This document shows positions 44,559 to 52,720 of a stretch of 64,000 nt of DNA, one piece after another; position 1 is the first letter of the stretch, and every line of letters starts with the position of its first letter. Source of the DNA: Lentzea alba (GTDB taxonomy: Bacteria > Actinomycetota > Actinomycetes > Mycobacteriales > Pseudonocardiaceae); contig NZ_JAAMPJ010000001.1 in NCBI RefSeq assembly GCF_011067745.1, forward strand, positions 1,598,829 through 1,662,828, written 5' to 3'. The notes under the pieces were generated by a model, which ran no database searches, was not told the origin of the DNA, and was given only the letters and a program-made list of their open reading frames with translations. Position numbers and translations under genes: made by a program.

Positions 44559-45995
44559 TCACGCGACCGGTACCGCCAGGTCGGCATCCGCCGGAAACCC
44601 TGTTCCGGCAACAGTTGCAGCCACCACACCCAAACGGGCTATCGCTTCGCGCAGCACTTCGGATGACTGCGTGTACGGCACTCGGAGCATCTGCTCGCAT
44701 CCGCCGTGCACCGCGAACCTCGGACCAGGCACGAGACGCAGGCCGTGGTTCTGCGCCACCACGGCGATCCGCGTGCTCACCGGGCCGTCGAGCGTGCACC
44801 ACACCCCGAGCCCACCGGCCGGCACTATGAAGCTCCACTGTGGACAGTGCTCGCGCAGTGCCGCGACCGCCACGTCCCGCTGCTCCAGAGCCTCCGCACG
44901 TCGTTGCCGCAGAACAGGTTCCGGGTTCTCCAGCAACGCGGCCAGCACCAGCTGCTCGAACACCGGCGTGCCCAGGTCGATCGCCGCCCGCGTCGACAGC
45001 AGCCGGTGCACGATGTCGGCGGACGCCCTGATCCACCCGATCCGCAGTCCGCCCCAGTGCGACTTGCTCGCGGATCCCAGCGTCACCACGGAATCCTCAC
45101 CGAACGCGGCCATCGGCAACGGCGCTTCGGCACCGTCCAGCGCGAGTTCGACCAAGGTTTCATCGACGACCAAGGGAGTACGCGCCTTGCGCAGCACGGC
45201 GGCAAGAGCCTCCCGCGACTCGGAGGACATCCGCAGTCCGGTCGGGTTCTGGAAATCCGGGATCAGATAGGCCAACCGGGGGCCCGCCTGACGCAAAGCG
45301 GCCTCGAACCCGTCCACGTCCCAGCCGTCACTCAGCATCGGCACCGGTACCGGGATCCCGAACGACGCCCGCACCGCCTCCAACGCGTTGGGGTAGCTCG
45401 GCTGCTCCACCAGCACCCGGTCGCCGGGCCCGACGAAGAGCCGCAGCACCAACGCCCACGCGTGCTGCGCGCCCGAGGTCACCACGATCTGGTCGGCCGA
45501 GGTCGGCAGCCCGCGGGCCGCGTACCGGTCCGCGATCCGTTGCCGCAGCACCAGCAGCCCTCGTTCGTCGTACCCGTGCGACGCGAGATGTTCCGGCATT
45601 TGGCCCAGTGCCACGTCCATCGCGAGCCGCACCGACGGCAGCGCGGGAGGCGCGGCTCGGGACAGGTCGATCAACGTGTCGTCGCCACCGGTGATGCCAC
45701 CACCGGCACCGACGGGTCCGTTGATCCACGACCCGGCCCCGCGCCGCGACTCCACCACCCCCTCGGTGCGCAACTGGTCCAGAGCAGAGGTGATCGTGGT
45801 GCGGCTCACCGGCAGCGCGTCGGTGAGCTCGCGTTCGGACGGCAACCGGGTTCCGACGGGCAGCCGGCCGTCCGCGACCAGCAGTTTCAACGCCGCGGCG
45901 AGGTCGGCCGACCCCTGCCGGGCACCGCCACGCCGCCACGATCCGAGCAACCGCGCGAGCCGAGCACCCGATATACGTCCACCCGGTGGGAGCAT
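44559..45995 (-). CDS. MocR-type regulator (YczR-like: GntR HTH plus aminotransferase domain)
   Basis: A 478-residue regulator: N-terminal GntR winged helix (LPVGTRLPSERELTDALPVS, TSALDQLRTEGVV) and a C-terminal fold-type I aminotransferase domain with IPDFQNPTGLRMS, VVDETLVEL and the PLP lysine in LGSASKSHWGGLRIGW. MocR proteins use bound PLP or its adducts as effectors. Divergent to a YczE-type membrane protein, the pairing known for the YczR subgroup; it should control that gene through the dyad at 45999-46018. Confidence 0.92.
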   Translation of the reverse strand: MLPPGGRISGARLARLLGSWRRGGARQGSADLAAALKLLVADGRLPVGTRLPSERELTDALPVSRTTITSALDQLRTEGVVESRRGAGSWINGPVGAGGGITGGDDTLIDLSRAAPPALPSVRLAMDVALGQMPEHLASHGYDERGLLVLRQRIADRYAARGLPTSADQIVVTSGAQHAWALVLRLFVGPGDRVLVEQPSYPNALEAVRASFGIPVPVPMLSDGWDVDGFEAALRQAGPRLAYLIPDFQNPTGLRMSSESREALAAVLRKARTPLVVDETLVELALDGAEAPLPMAAFGEDSVVTLGSASKSHWGGLRIGWIRASADIVHRLLSTRAAIDLGTPVFEQLVLAALLENPEPVLRQRRAEALEQRDVAVAALREHCPQWSFIVPAGGLGVWCTLDGPVSTRIAVVAQNHGLRLVPGPRFAVHGGCEQMLRVPYTQSSEVLREAIARLGVVAATVAGTGFPADADLAVPVA

Positions 45996-45998
45996 GAG

Positions 45999-46037
45999 GC
46001 CAATTATCCCGAATTGGCTATGGATTACCAGGCCAAT
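45999..46037. promoter_or_regulatory. Candidate MocR operator between mocR and yczE
   Basis: GCCAATT (45999-46005) and AATTGGC (46012-46018) form a perfect dyad with a 6-bp spacer, and a further GGCCAAT half-site lies at 46031-46037. The region is distinctly A/T-richer than its surroundings and lies between the divergent starts at 45995 and 46057. Confidence 0.6.
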
Positions 46038-46056
46038 CGCAGCTCAGGATGGCCAC

Positions 46057-46695
46057 ATGGCCACCATGACCGCACTCCACCAGGTCTCCGTCCGCGTCTC
46101 ACCCACCCGCCGCCTTCCCCAGCTGTTCGCCGGTCTGTGGCTCTACGGCGCGAGCATGGCGATGCAGATCCGCGCGACGCTCGGCCTCGATCCGTGGGAC
46201 GTGTTCCACGAGGGCCTGACCAGACGCACCGGTCTGAGTTTCGGCCTGATCACCGCGATCACCGGCGTGCTGGTGTTGCTGGCGTGGATCCCGCTGCGGC
46301 AGAAGCCCGGCGTCGGCACCATCGCCAACGTCGTGCTGATCGCCGTCAGCGTCGACGTGTCGCTCGCGATCATCCCTGAGCCACAAGGACTTCTGCCCAG
46401 AATCGTGCTGCTCACGCTGGGCATCGTGCTCAACGCCGTCGCGTTCGCCGCCTACGTCGGTTCGCGGCTCGGGCCGGGCCCGCGCGACGGCATGGTCACC
46501 GGGTTCTGCCGTCGTACAGGCCTTTCCCTGCGTGTCGTCCGCACCGTCGTCGAACTGCTGGTGCTGGGCACCGGCTGGCTGCTCGGCGGCACCGTCGGCA
46601 TCGGCACGGTCCTCTACGCACTCGGCATCGGCCCGCTCTCTCAGCTGTTCCTGCCGATGCTCACCTGGCGCGAGCGCTCGCAGCCCGCTTCCTGA
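46057..46695 (+). CDS. YczE/YitT-like membrane protein
   Basis: A 212-residue protein with five or so membrane helices. LFAGLWLYGASMAMQIRATL, GLDPWDVFHEGLTRRTGLSFG and GPGPRDGMVTGFCRRTGLS are signatures of the YczE family. It is probably a transporter or membrane regulator; the substrate is unknown. It is divergent from the MocR regulator that likely controls it and overlaps the convergent Clp-N gene by 35 bp. ATG at 46066 is an alternative start. Confidence 0.85.
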   Translation: MATMTALHQVSVRVSPTRRLPQLFAGLWLYGASMAMQIRATLGLDPWDVFHEGLTRRTGLSFGLITAITGVLVLLAWIPLRQKPGVGTIANVVLIAVSVDVSLAIIPEPQGLLPRIVLLTLGIVLNAVAFAAYVGSRLGPGPRDGMVTGFCRRTGLSLRVVRTVVELLVLGTGWLLGGTVGIGTVLYALGIGPLSQLFLPMLTWRERSQPAS

Positions 46696-47188
46696 TCTCC
46701 TCGTAGGTGACCCCGCGCTCGGTCAGCACCTCGGCCACGATTCCCTTGCCCTGCAACAACGCCAGCAGCACGTGCTCGGCACCCAGGTAGTTGTGGCCGA
46801 GGTCGCGCGACTCGCGCAGCGCGTTCTCCAGCGCCTTCTTGAACGCGGGCTCCAACGGCATCCCGAACCACCGCCGGCGCGGCCCCGGTCGCAGCACACC
46901 GGCCCCGAGTGACTGCTCGACCGAGTCGATCACCGCGTCGACGTCGATCCCCAAGCCCCGCAACGCTTCCGCGTCGGCCTTCGTCAGCCCGCCCTTGCGC
47001 CGGTAGTCGCGGAACGCCGCTTCCAACTCCTCGCGCGGCAGGTCGAACCCGGCCAGCACCGGCGCGTCGAGCAGCGCCAGCAACAGGAACTCCACCCCGA
47101 CCTCGCCGGCGTGCACCTTCTCCGCGTCCCGCACTGCGGCCATGACCGCCACACGGGCTTCCTTGGTGAACCGCTCGCCAACCATCAT
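46661..47188 (-). CDS. Clp N-domain (Clp R) protein without ATPase
   Basis: A 175-residue protein made of two Clp repeat motifs: FTKEARVAVMAAVRDAEKVHAGEVGVEFLL (first) and KKALENALRESRDLGHNYLGAEHVLLALL (second), described here by their ends. It has no AAA+ domain. Stand-alone Clp-N proteins may act as adaptors or decoys for ClpC. ATG at 47188 overlaps the stop of the upstream HTH gene, so the pair is coupled and probably autoregulated through the GTCAAC dyads. Confidence 0.85.
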   Translation of the reverse strand: MMVGERFTKEARVAVMAAVRDAEKVHAGEVGVEFLLLALLDAPVLAGFDLPREELEAAFRDYRRKGGLTKADAEALRGLGIDVDAVIDSVEQSLGAGVLRPGPRRRWFGMPLEPAFKKALENALRESRDLGHNYLGAEHVLLALLQGKGIVAEVLTERGVTYEEIRKRAASARAR

Positions 47189-47394
47189 CGACCCCCGTGC
47201 TTCTTGTGCACCGCCTGGCGGGACACCCCGAGTTCCGCCGCGATCTCCTGCCATGACCAGCCCTGTGCCCGCGCACTGCGGACCTGGGCCGCCTCCAGAT
47301 GTTCCAAAAGTCGCCGCAGCGCGGTGACGGCCCGCAACCCGACCTTCGGGTCGCGGTCTCCAGCCGCCGTGGCGAGATCCGTCGCTTCAGTCAT
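47185..47394 (-). CDS. Small helix-turn-helix regulator
   Basis: A 69-residue protein whose C-terminal half is an HTH (GWSWQEIAAELGVSRQAVHKK) typical of sigma-like or HTH_23-type small regulators. It is coupled to the Clp-N gene (ATGA overlap) and its start lies 4 bases from the first of two identical dyads, which suggests autorepression. ATG start at 47394. Confidence 0.82.
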   Translation of the reverse strand: MTEATDLATAAGDRDPKVGLRAVTALRRLLEHLEAAQVRSARAQGWSWQEIAAELGVSRQAVHKKHGGR

Positions 47395-47397
47395 GCT

Positions 47398-47440
47398 GTC
47401 AACGTACGTTGACAACCGGGATCCGTCAACCGAAGTTGAC
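47398..47440. promoter_or_regulatory. Two GTCAAC-N4-GTTGAC operator dyads
   Basis: GTCAAC-GTAC-GTTGAC (47398-47413) and GTCAAC-CGAA-GTTGAC (47425-47440) are two copies of one 16-bp dyad, centred 27 bp apart. They fill the 61-bp gap between the divergent HTH gene and the PP2C-like gene and are likely bound by the small HTH protein. Confidence 0.75.
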
Positions 47441-47455
47441 ACGTACGGTGAGATC

Positions 47456-48160
47456 GTGAAGATCGAGACCGCTGAGCAGGGGGCTCCCGGGCGAGTCACC
47501 GAGGACCGGATCCGCGTGCTGCCGAACGCGGTCGTGGTGCTCGACGGCGTCACCTCGCGAACCAGGCCGCCCGACCGCAACGGCGGTTGGTACGCGACGA
47601 AACTCGCCGACGAACTCGCCAGGCTGATCAACGACACCGACCCGCTGACCGACCTCCTCGCCGAAGCCATCACGAACCTCGTGCGAGAACACGACCTCGT
47701 GCCCGGCGACTCCCCGTCCGCCACCGCGTCGATCGTGCGCTGGACCGCGGACAGGATCGACGCCCTCGTCCTGTGCGACACCCCGGTCGTCGCGTTCGGA
47801 CGGACGACCCATGTGCTCGAAGACACCCGGCTCGAAGACCTCCGGCCGCAGCCGGACATCCTGGCGTGGAAGAACAAGCCGGACGGCTGGTGGGTCGCCG
47901 AGGCGGAACCCGTTGCGGCGCATCAGGCCCGGACGGCAAGCTGGCCGCGGTCGGAGATCAGGAAAGTGATCGCTCTCACAGACGGTGTCTCCTGTGGAGT
48001 GTCCGACTACGGACTCTTCTCCTGGGAGGACCTCGAAGAAATGCCACTGGGCGAAGTGCTGGACCGAATCCGCGAAGCAGAGCGCGGTGATCCGGAGCAC
48101 AAACGTTGGCCCCGCTTCAAAACGCACGACGATCAGGCCATCGCCCGAATCACCGGGTAA
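47456..48160 (+). CDS. PP2C-like phosphatase domain protein
   Basis: A 234-residue protein with a degenerate-looking PP2C layout: VVVLDGVTSR (first metal-binding Asp-Gly), SATASIVRW, VIALTDGVSCG (second Asp-Gly) and a terminal HDDQAIARI (third acidic site). These match the three metal-binding positions of the family, so activity is possible. Similar small PP2C-like proteins act in actinobacterial signalling. GTG at 47456; its promoter shares the two dyads with the HTH-Clp operon. Confidence 0.72.
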   Translation: MKIETAEQGAPGRVTEDRIRVLPNAVVVLDGVTSRTRPPDRNGGWYATKLADELARLINDTDPLTDLLAEAITNLVREHDLVPGDSPSATASIVRWTADRIDALVLCDTPVVAFGRTTHVLEDTRLEDLRPQPDILAWKNKPDGWWVAEAEPVAAHQARTASWPRSEIRKVIALTDGVSCGVSDYGLFSWEDLEEMPLGEVLDRIREAERGDPEHKRWPRFKTHDDQAIARITG

Positions 48161-48161
48161 A

Positions 48162-48199
48162 CGAAAGAAGCCCCGCAGCACCCTGCGGGGCTTCTTTCG
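48162..48199. terminator. Bidirectional 17-bp hairpin terminator
   Basis: 48162-48178 and 48183-48199 are exact reverse complements with a 4-base loop and end in TTCTTTCG. It lies between the stop of the PP2C-like gene and the 3' end of the convergent tRNA cluster, serving both. Confidence 0.8.
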
Positions 48200-48207
48200 A
48201 AGAAGGA

Positions 48208-48281
48208 TGGCCAGGGGCGGGGTCGAACCGCCGACCTACCGCTTTTCAGGCGGTCGCTCGTACCAACTGAGCTACCTGGCC
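48208..48281 (-). tRNA. tRNA-Phe (GAA)
   Basis: Reading the minus strand, the acceptor stem GGCCAGG pairs with CCTGGCC, the D arm is AGCTCAGTTGGTA, the anticodon loop is CTGAAAA (anticodon GAA) on a 5-bp stem, and the T arm has GGTTCGA. The CCA end is not encoded. Last of three tRNAs. Confidence 0.95.
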
Positions 48282-48295
48282 ATGAAACAAGAAAG

Positions 48296-48369
48296 CGACC
48301 CAGACGGGACTCGAACCCGCGACCTTCGCCGTGACAGGGCGACGCGCTAACCAACTGCGCCACTGGGCC
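48296..48369 (-). tRNA. tRNA-Asp (GTC)
   Basis: On the minus strand the acceptor GGCCCAG pairs with CTGGGTC, the D arm is GCGCAGTTGGTTAGCGC, the anticodon loop CTGTCAC (anticodon GTC) and the T arm GGGTTCGAGTCCC. The discriminator is G, as expected for tRNA-Asp. The CCA end is not encoded. Confidence 0.95.
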
Positions 48370-48402
48370 TTGCTCTTGCAGATCTTACTCTATCTTACTG
48401 CG

Positions 48403-48475
48403 TGCCCCCAACGGGATTCGAACCCGCGCGACCGCCTTGAAAGGGCGGGATCCTAGGCCGCTAGATGATGGGGAC
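48403..48475 (-). tRNA. tRNA-Glu (TTC)
   Basis: On the minus strand the acceptor GTCCCCA pairs with TGGGGGC, the anticodon loop is CTTTCAA (anticodon TTC) on a CCGCC/GGCGG stem, and the T arm has GGGTTCGAATCCC. First in the Glu-Asp-Phe cluster, the same order as in mycobacteria. A TACGAT box on the minus strand (48494-48499) could be its -10. Confidence 0.95.
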
Positions 48476-48605
48476 TAGCTGGTCTCTGGAAGCATCGTAA
48501 GCATATGACATAGGTCCGCGCACCTCCAAAACGGGGGTCCCACTTGTGGGCTGACCTGCCCAAACCACCTTCAGGGCCAGCGCGTCCCGATCAACAAATG
48601 CCTGT

Positions 48606-49244
48606 TCACGGCCCACCAGCCCCGTCAACCGCGTTTTGTGATCCAGACAACTTCCACTCGGCTGCCGCGACGCACGGCAACACGTGCCCCATCACCTCGC
48701 GGATGCGAGCCGGGAAGTCGGCGCACGCCGTCGTCGCCGAAGAGATCAGCCGGGCACCGAGGGCGGCCCCGCACAACGTCCGCGCCACGGCCTCCGGATC
48801 AACGCCGGCACGGAGGTCTCCGCGCTCCAGCGCCTCGGCGAGATAACCGCCGATCAACTTCTCCCACATGACGTGCGTGCTCGGCACACCGGGATAACCG
48901 ATCTCGCGGTCGGCGTTCAGCCGCACACCCGCGCGCAGCACGACGTCCGCGGCCATCCGGTCGGCGGACTCCAGGAACATGCCGTGCAGGGCGCTCAGCG
49001 GATCGACGCCACGCGCCCGCCACGACTCCCTCACCTGCGCCCACAGGTCGCTCTGCCGCTCGATGAGGGCACCGGCGACGGCTTCCTTGGAGGCGAAGTG
49101 GAAGTAGAACGCGCCCTTGGTCAGCCCGGCGCGCGCCAACACGGCGGTCAGCGACGTGCGCTCGTAACCGAGCCGGTCGAACTCCTCCGCCGCGGCGTGG
49201 AGTATCGCCTCTCGCGTCGCGTGCGCCCGGTCCTGCTGGGGCAT
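48606..49244 (-). CDS. TetR-family regulator, gamma-butyrolactone receptor (ScbR/ArpA) type
   Basis: A 212-residue TetR protein whose HTH, RTSLTAVLARAGLTKGAFYFHFASKEA, described by its ends, has the TKGAxYFHFxSKE signature of the ScbR/ArpA group. The ligand-binding part includes the conserved Trp in THVMWEKLIGGYL. These proteins repress antibiotic and differentiation genes until a butyrolactone binds. No butyrolactone synthase (afsA/scbA) gene is next to it, so it may be an orphan receptor. A dyad lies 10 bases upstream of the start. Confidence 0.87.
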   Translation of the reverse strand: MPQQDRAHATREAILHAAAEEFDRLGYERTSLTAVLARAGLTKGAFYFHFASKEAVAGALIERQSDLWAQVRESWRARGVDPLSALHGMFLESADRMAADVVLRAGVRLNADREIGYPGVPSTHVMWEKLIGGYLAEALERGDLRAGVDPEAVARTLCGAALGARLISSATTACADFPARIREVMGHVLPCVAAAEWKLSGSQNAVDGAGGP

Positions 49245-49253
49245 GAGTAGAGG

Positions 49254-49270
49254 TTAGCCGTTGCCGCTAA
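49254..49270. promoter_or_regulatory. TTAGC-N7-GCTAA dyad upstream of the TetR gene
   Basis: TTAGC (49254-49258) and GCTAA (49266-49270) form a short dyad just upstream of the TetR start, where an autoregulatory operator would be expected. The arms are short, so this is tentative. Confidence 0.35.
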
Positions 49271-49294
49271 AGAGACCCGTGGGTATGTTTCGAG

Positions 49295-49353
49295 ATGCGG
49301 CCCTGTCCTGCAGACGCGCTCCGGGGGGTGCGCGTCTGGAGTCAGGGCCGCAT
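49295..49353. terminator. Long hairpin after the 81-residue gene
   Basis: 49295-49319 pairs with 49330-49353: ATGCGGCCCTG and CAGACGCGC arms match exactly around a small internal loop. It lies 17 bases beyond the stop of the 81-residue gene on the minus strand. Confidence 0.6.
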
Positions 49354-49369
49354 TCGCGTACGCATCACT

Positions 49370-49615
49370 TCACCGTTGCACCGGTGGTGTGCCGCCGTCC
49401 TCGCCCGGCGACAGACCCAGCATGTCGAGCAGCATCCGGCAGTCCTCGGCGCCCAGGGCGCTGCGCGCGACCGCGAGCCTCGCCCGGTGGACCTGATCGT
49501 CGGAGATCCGTGAAGGTTCCCCGCTGCGCTGGGCCGGCACGTTCGGCCCGCCCTGTCGCGACATGCTGTCGTCCTGTGTGAACAGGAACTTCCGCACTTC
49601 CAGTGACCCGCTCAT
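49370..49615 (-). CDS. 81-residue conserved-looking protein
   Basis: A small protein with polar, probably flexible N-terminal half and a helical second half (DQVHRARLAVARSALGAEDC, RMLLDMLGLSPGED). The ATG at 49615 has GGGGAGGG about 6 bases upstream, an unusually strong site that supports a real gene. No signal peptide or known domain. It faces the 86-residue gene divergently. Confidence 0.6.
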   Translation of the reverse strand: MSGSLEVRKFLFTQDDSMSRQGGPNVPAQRSGEPSRISDDQVHRARLAVARSALGAEDCRMLLDMLGLSPGEDGGTPPVQR

Positions 49616-49769
49616 AGCACCCTCCCCGACTTGAGGTGTGGCGCGAGGCTAAGCGACCTGGGACAACGGCCGCAGCCCCCCGCAGAGTGATTCCACCGCC
49701 ACCCAGCGTTACTTTCCGTACAGGTGCGGTCCGTGTCTCGTGGGGATCTGGCCAGGGGATGATGGACCG

Positions 49770-50030
49770 ATGACCGACCCCACGCCGGAGCCTTCCCCCG
49801 ATGCAGAGGGCCAAAACGCATCTCAGATACCGCCCGCGGTCGACCAGGAGGCCATCTTCCAGGCGATCAGCGGCATCGACCTGAACACCATCGAGGCCGA
49901 CATCGAGTCCGCGTTCGGCTCGCGGATGGCCGAGCTCGACAAGATGCTCGAGGGCCTGGACGACCTGGTCAACAAGATCGAGTCGGACATCCAGAACCTG
50001 GACCAGCCGAAACCTGACAGTCCTCAGTAG
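49770..50030 (+). CDS. 86-residue acidic coiled-coil protein
   Basis: A small, strongly acidic protein. Residues 1-30 are Pro/Gln/Asp-rich; residues 30-75 form an amphipathic helix (AIFQAISGIDLNTIEADIES, MAELDKMLEGLDDLVNKIES). No known family is recognised. ATG at 49770 follows a weak GGGGAT. It precedes the copper-operon operator by only 8 bases but is not obviously part of that operon. Confidence 0.6.
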   Translation: MTDPTPEPSPDAEGQNASQIPPAVDQEAIFQAISGIDLNTIEADIESAFGSRMAELDKMLEGLDDLVNKIESDIQNLDQPKPDSPQ

Positions 50031-50037
50031 ATCCCGC

Positions 50038-50055
50038 TACCCCAGGGGGGTATAG
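50038..50055 (+). promoter_or_regulatory. CsoR-type copper operator
   Basis: TACCCCAGGGGGGTATAG matches the G-tract dyad (TACCCC-N-GGGGTA) bound by CsoR, the Cu(I)-responsive repressor. It lies 32 bases upstream of copZ. No csoR gene is in the immediate neighbourhood. Confidence 0.75.
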
Positions 50056-50086
50056 ACTCGGAGACCCGTAGAGAGAAAGGGCTCCG

Positions 50087-50293
50087 ATGTCCGTCACCTC
50101 CACCTACACCGTCACCGGCATGACCTGCGGTCACTGCGTCAGCTCCGTCACCGAGGAGCTGGGCGAGGTCGCCGGCGTCACGGGCGTCGACGTCGTCCTG
50201 GAAACCGGCGCGGTGACCGTGACCAGCGACCGCGAGCTGGACCGCGCCGAGGTCGTCGCCGCCGTCACCGAGGCCGGGTACCAGGTCGCCTGA
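50087..50293 (+). CDS. copZ: Copper chaperone (heavy-metal-associated domain)
   Basis: A 68-residue single HMA domain with the Cu(I) site GMTCGHC. The His between glycine and cysteine is characteristic of many actinobacterial CopZ proteins. It should deliver Cu(I) to the adjacent P-type ATPase. Stop and next start share one base (TGATG), so it is coupled to copA. GAAAGGG lies upstream of the ATG. Confidence 0.93.
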   Translation: MSVTSTYTVTGMTCGHCVSSVTEELGEVAGVTGVDVVLETGAVTVTSDRELDRAEVVAAVTEAGYQVA

Positions 50294-52476
50294 TGACGAC
50301 GACCGAGCCTCGTCACGTCGAGCTCAGCATCAGCGGCATGACGTGCGCCTCCTGTGCGAATCGCATCGAACGCAAGCTGAACAAGCTCGACGGCGTGTCC
50401 GCCACCGTGAACTACGCGACCGAGAAGGCCAGCGTTCAGTTCCCGGACCACGTGCGCGTGGACGACCTGGTGTCGACCGTGCGCGCGGCGGGCTACGACG
50501 CGGAGGAGCCCCGGCCCGAGGCTCCCGAGGTGGACGAGGCCGGTGAGCTGCGACTGAGGGTCGTCCTCGCCGCGGCGCTGGGCGTGCCGGTGATCGCGTT
50601 CTCGATGGTTCCGGCGTGGCAGTTCCCCACCTGGCAGTGGGTGTCGCTGGCGCTGGCCAGCGTGGTCGTGTGGGTGTGCGGCTGGCCGTTCCACCGTGCG
50701 GCCGCCGTCAACGCACGGCACGGCGCCAGCACGATGGACACCCTCGTGTCGATGGGCGTCACGGTCTCGTACCTGTGGTCGCTCTACGCGCTGGTGTTCG
50801 GCGAGGCCGGGACGATCGGCATGCGGCACGAGTTCAGCCTGCTGCCTCGTCCCACCACCTCCGGCGACATCTATCTCGAGGTCGCGGTCGGCGTGACCGT
50901 TTTCCTGCTGCTCGGGCGTTGGCTCGAGGCCAGGTCCAAGCGCAGCGCGGGTGCCGCCCTGCGGTCGCTGCTCGCGTTGGGTGCCAAGGACGTGGCGGTG
51001 CTGCGCGACGGCGTGGAGACCCGCGTGCCCGTCGGACGGCTCCAGGTCGGCGAACACTTCGTGGTCCGTCCAGGTGAGCGGATCGCCACGGACGGCCTAG
51101 TGGTCGAGGGCAGCTCGGCGGTGGACCGTTCGATGGTCACCGGGGAATCGGTGCCGGTCGAGGTCGGCGCCGGCGATGCGGTCGTCGGCGGGACGGTCAA
51201 CGCGGGCGGCCGGCTGGTCGTGTCCGCGACGTCGGTCGGCTCGGACACCCAGCTCGCCCGGATGGCTCGGCTGGTCGAGCAGGCCCAGGCGGGCAAGGCC
51301 GAGGTGCAACGGCTGGCGGACCGGGTGTCGGCCGTGTTCGTGCCCGTCGTCGTGTTGATCGCGCTGGCGTCGTTCGGTGCATGGCTGCTCGCCGGACGGC
51401 CGCTGGAGTTCGCGGTGACGACGGCCGTGGCGGTGCTCGTGATCGCGTGTCCCTGTGCGCTGGGGCTGGCGACGCCGACGGCGTTGCTCGTGGGCACCGG
51501 GCGCGGTGCCCAGCTCGGCATCCTGGTGAAGGGCCCCGAGGTGCTGGAGTCGACGCGGCGCGTGGACACCGTGGTGCTGGACAAGACCGGCACCGTCACC
51601 ACCGGCCGACTGACGCTGGTCGACGTGATCGCGGCGGACGGCGTGTCCCGCGACGAGGTGCTGCGGTTCGCGGCGGCCGTCGAGAACGCGTCCGAACACC
51701 CGATCGCCGCGGCGATCGTGCGCGAGGTCGACGAAGTGCTTCCGGTGTCGCAGTTCGTTTCCACGGATGGCATCGGTGTCAGCGGAGTCGTGGAAGGTCG
51801 ACGCGTTGTCGTCGGACGACTGCGCAACGTTTCTCTTCCTCGGGAATTGACCGAGGCCGCAGTTGCACAAGGCGCGCGAACCGTTGTCGCGGTTTCCTTT
51901 GATGACAAGGTTGTCGGACTCGTCGTCGTGTCGGACGTCGTCAAACCCACGTCCGCACAAGCGATTCGTTCGTTGCGCGAACTGGGCCTGCGCCCGGTGC
52001 TGCTGACCGGCGACAACGCCGAGGTGGCCGCTTCCGTGGCCGCCGAGGTGGGCATCGACGAGGTCATCGCCGACGTCCTGCCCGCCGGCAAAGTCGAAGC
52101 GGTCCGGAATCTCCAGGCACAGGGCCGAGTTGTGGCCATGGTCGGCGACGGCGTGAACGACGCGCCGGCGCTCGCGGCCGCGGATCTGGGGCTGGCCATG
52201 GGAACCGGCACCGACGTCGCGATCGAGGCGAGCGACCTGACGCTCGTGCGCGGCGACCTGCGCGTGGCGGCGGACGCGATTCGCCTGTCCCGCAAGACTT
52301 TGGGCGCCATCAAGGGGAATCTTTTCTGGGCGTTCGCCTACAACGTCGCTGGACTTCCACTCGCGGCGCTGGGACTGCTGAACCCCATGATCGCGGGGGC
52401 CGCGATGGCGTTCAGCAGCGTGTTCGTTGTTACCAATAGCTTGCGACTGCGGGGTTTCCGTCCATCGGCAAGTTAA
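50293..52476 (+). CDS. copA: Copper-exporting P1B-type ATPase
   Basis: A 727-residue heavy-metal ATPase exporting Cu(I) across the cytoplasmic membrane. One N-terminal HMA domain (GMTCASC), two helices, then the six-helix core with the CPC transport motif ([12 protein letters not shown]). The phosphorylated aspartate is in [11 protein letters not shown] lies in the actuator domain (VTGESVPV), SEHPIAAA is the P1B signature, and [12 protein letters not shown] the hinge. Length is standard. In an operon with copZ behind a CsoR-type operator. Confidence 0.96.
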   Translation: MTTTEPRHVELSISGMTCASCANRIERKLNKLDGVSATVNYATEKASVQFPDHVRVDDLVSTVRAAGYDAEEPRPEAPEVDEAGELRLRVVLAAALGVPVIAFSMVPAWQFPTWQWVSLALASVVVWVCGWPFHRAAAVNARHGASTMDTLVSMGVTVSYLWSLYALVFGEAGTIGMRHEFSLLPRPTTSGDIYLEVAVGVTVFLLLGRWLEARSKRSAGAALRSLLALGAKDVAVLRDGVETRVPVGRLQVGEHFVVRPGERIATDGLVVEGSSAVDRSMVTGESVPVEVGAGDAVVGGTVNAGGRLVVSATSVGSDTQLARMARLVEQAQAGKAEVQRLADRVSAVFVPVVVLIALASFGAWLLAGRPLEFAVTTAVAVLVIACPCALGLATPTALLVGTGRGAQLGILVKGPEVLESTRRVDTVVLDKTGTVTTGRLTLVDVIAADGVSRDEVLRFAAAVENASEHPIAAAIVREVDEVLPVSQFVSTDGIGVSGVVEGRRVVVGRLRNVSLPRELTEAAVAQGARTVVAVSFDDKVVGLVVVSDVVKPTSAQAIRSLRELGLRPVLLTGDNAEVAASVAAEVGIDEVIADVLPAGKVEAVRNLQAQGRVVAMVGDGVNDAPALAAADLGLAMGTGTDVAIEASDLTLVRGDLRVAADAIRLSRKTLGAIKGNLFWAFAYNVAGLPLAALGLLNPMIAGAAMAFSSVFVVTNSLRLRGFRPSAS

Positions 52477-52531
52477 GAATCTTGAGTGTGAAGTCTCCCC
52501 AACAGCCTTGTGCGCGTGCAACAATCCAAAA

Positions 52532-52604
52532 GCTGACACACCCCCGGTCAGCGCCTGTGGAGATCCCCTCCGGCCCCCGCGTTCCTCCCCCTGGCGCGGG
52601 GGCC
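52532..52604 (+). other. C-loop hairpin plus strong stem after copA
   Basis: GCTGAC (52532-52537) and GTCAGC (52547-52552) form a 6-bp stem with a C-rich loop. GGCCCCCGCG (52572-52581) and CGCGGGGGCC (52595-52604) form a 10-bp stem. The second is a likely terminator for copA; the pair could also be a small C-rich RNA. The remainder of 52477-52720 holds the next promoter region and no gene. Confidence 0.4.
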
Positions 52605-52720
52605 TCTCCATGTCTTCGGCACCGTCCGGGGAGATCCACTCTGAGTAGACCCATTTACACCTTGGAGTGACTCAGGTCACAGGGGTTTGGCTTCCGTGAC
52701 CGAGCCGTTATCGTGTCCCG

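Noticed and set aside
48606..49244. Complete butyrolactone signalling cassette
   Set aside because: Only the receptor-type TetR gene is present; no AfsA-type synthase or reductase is linked.
49770..50293. The 86-residue acidic protein as first gene of the copper operon
   Set aside because: The CsoR-type operator lies after its stop codon, so the copper-controlled transcript starts downstream of it.
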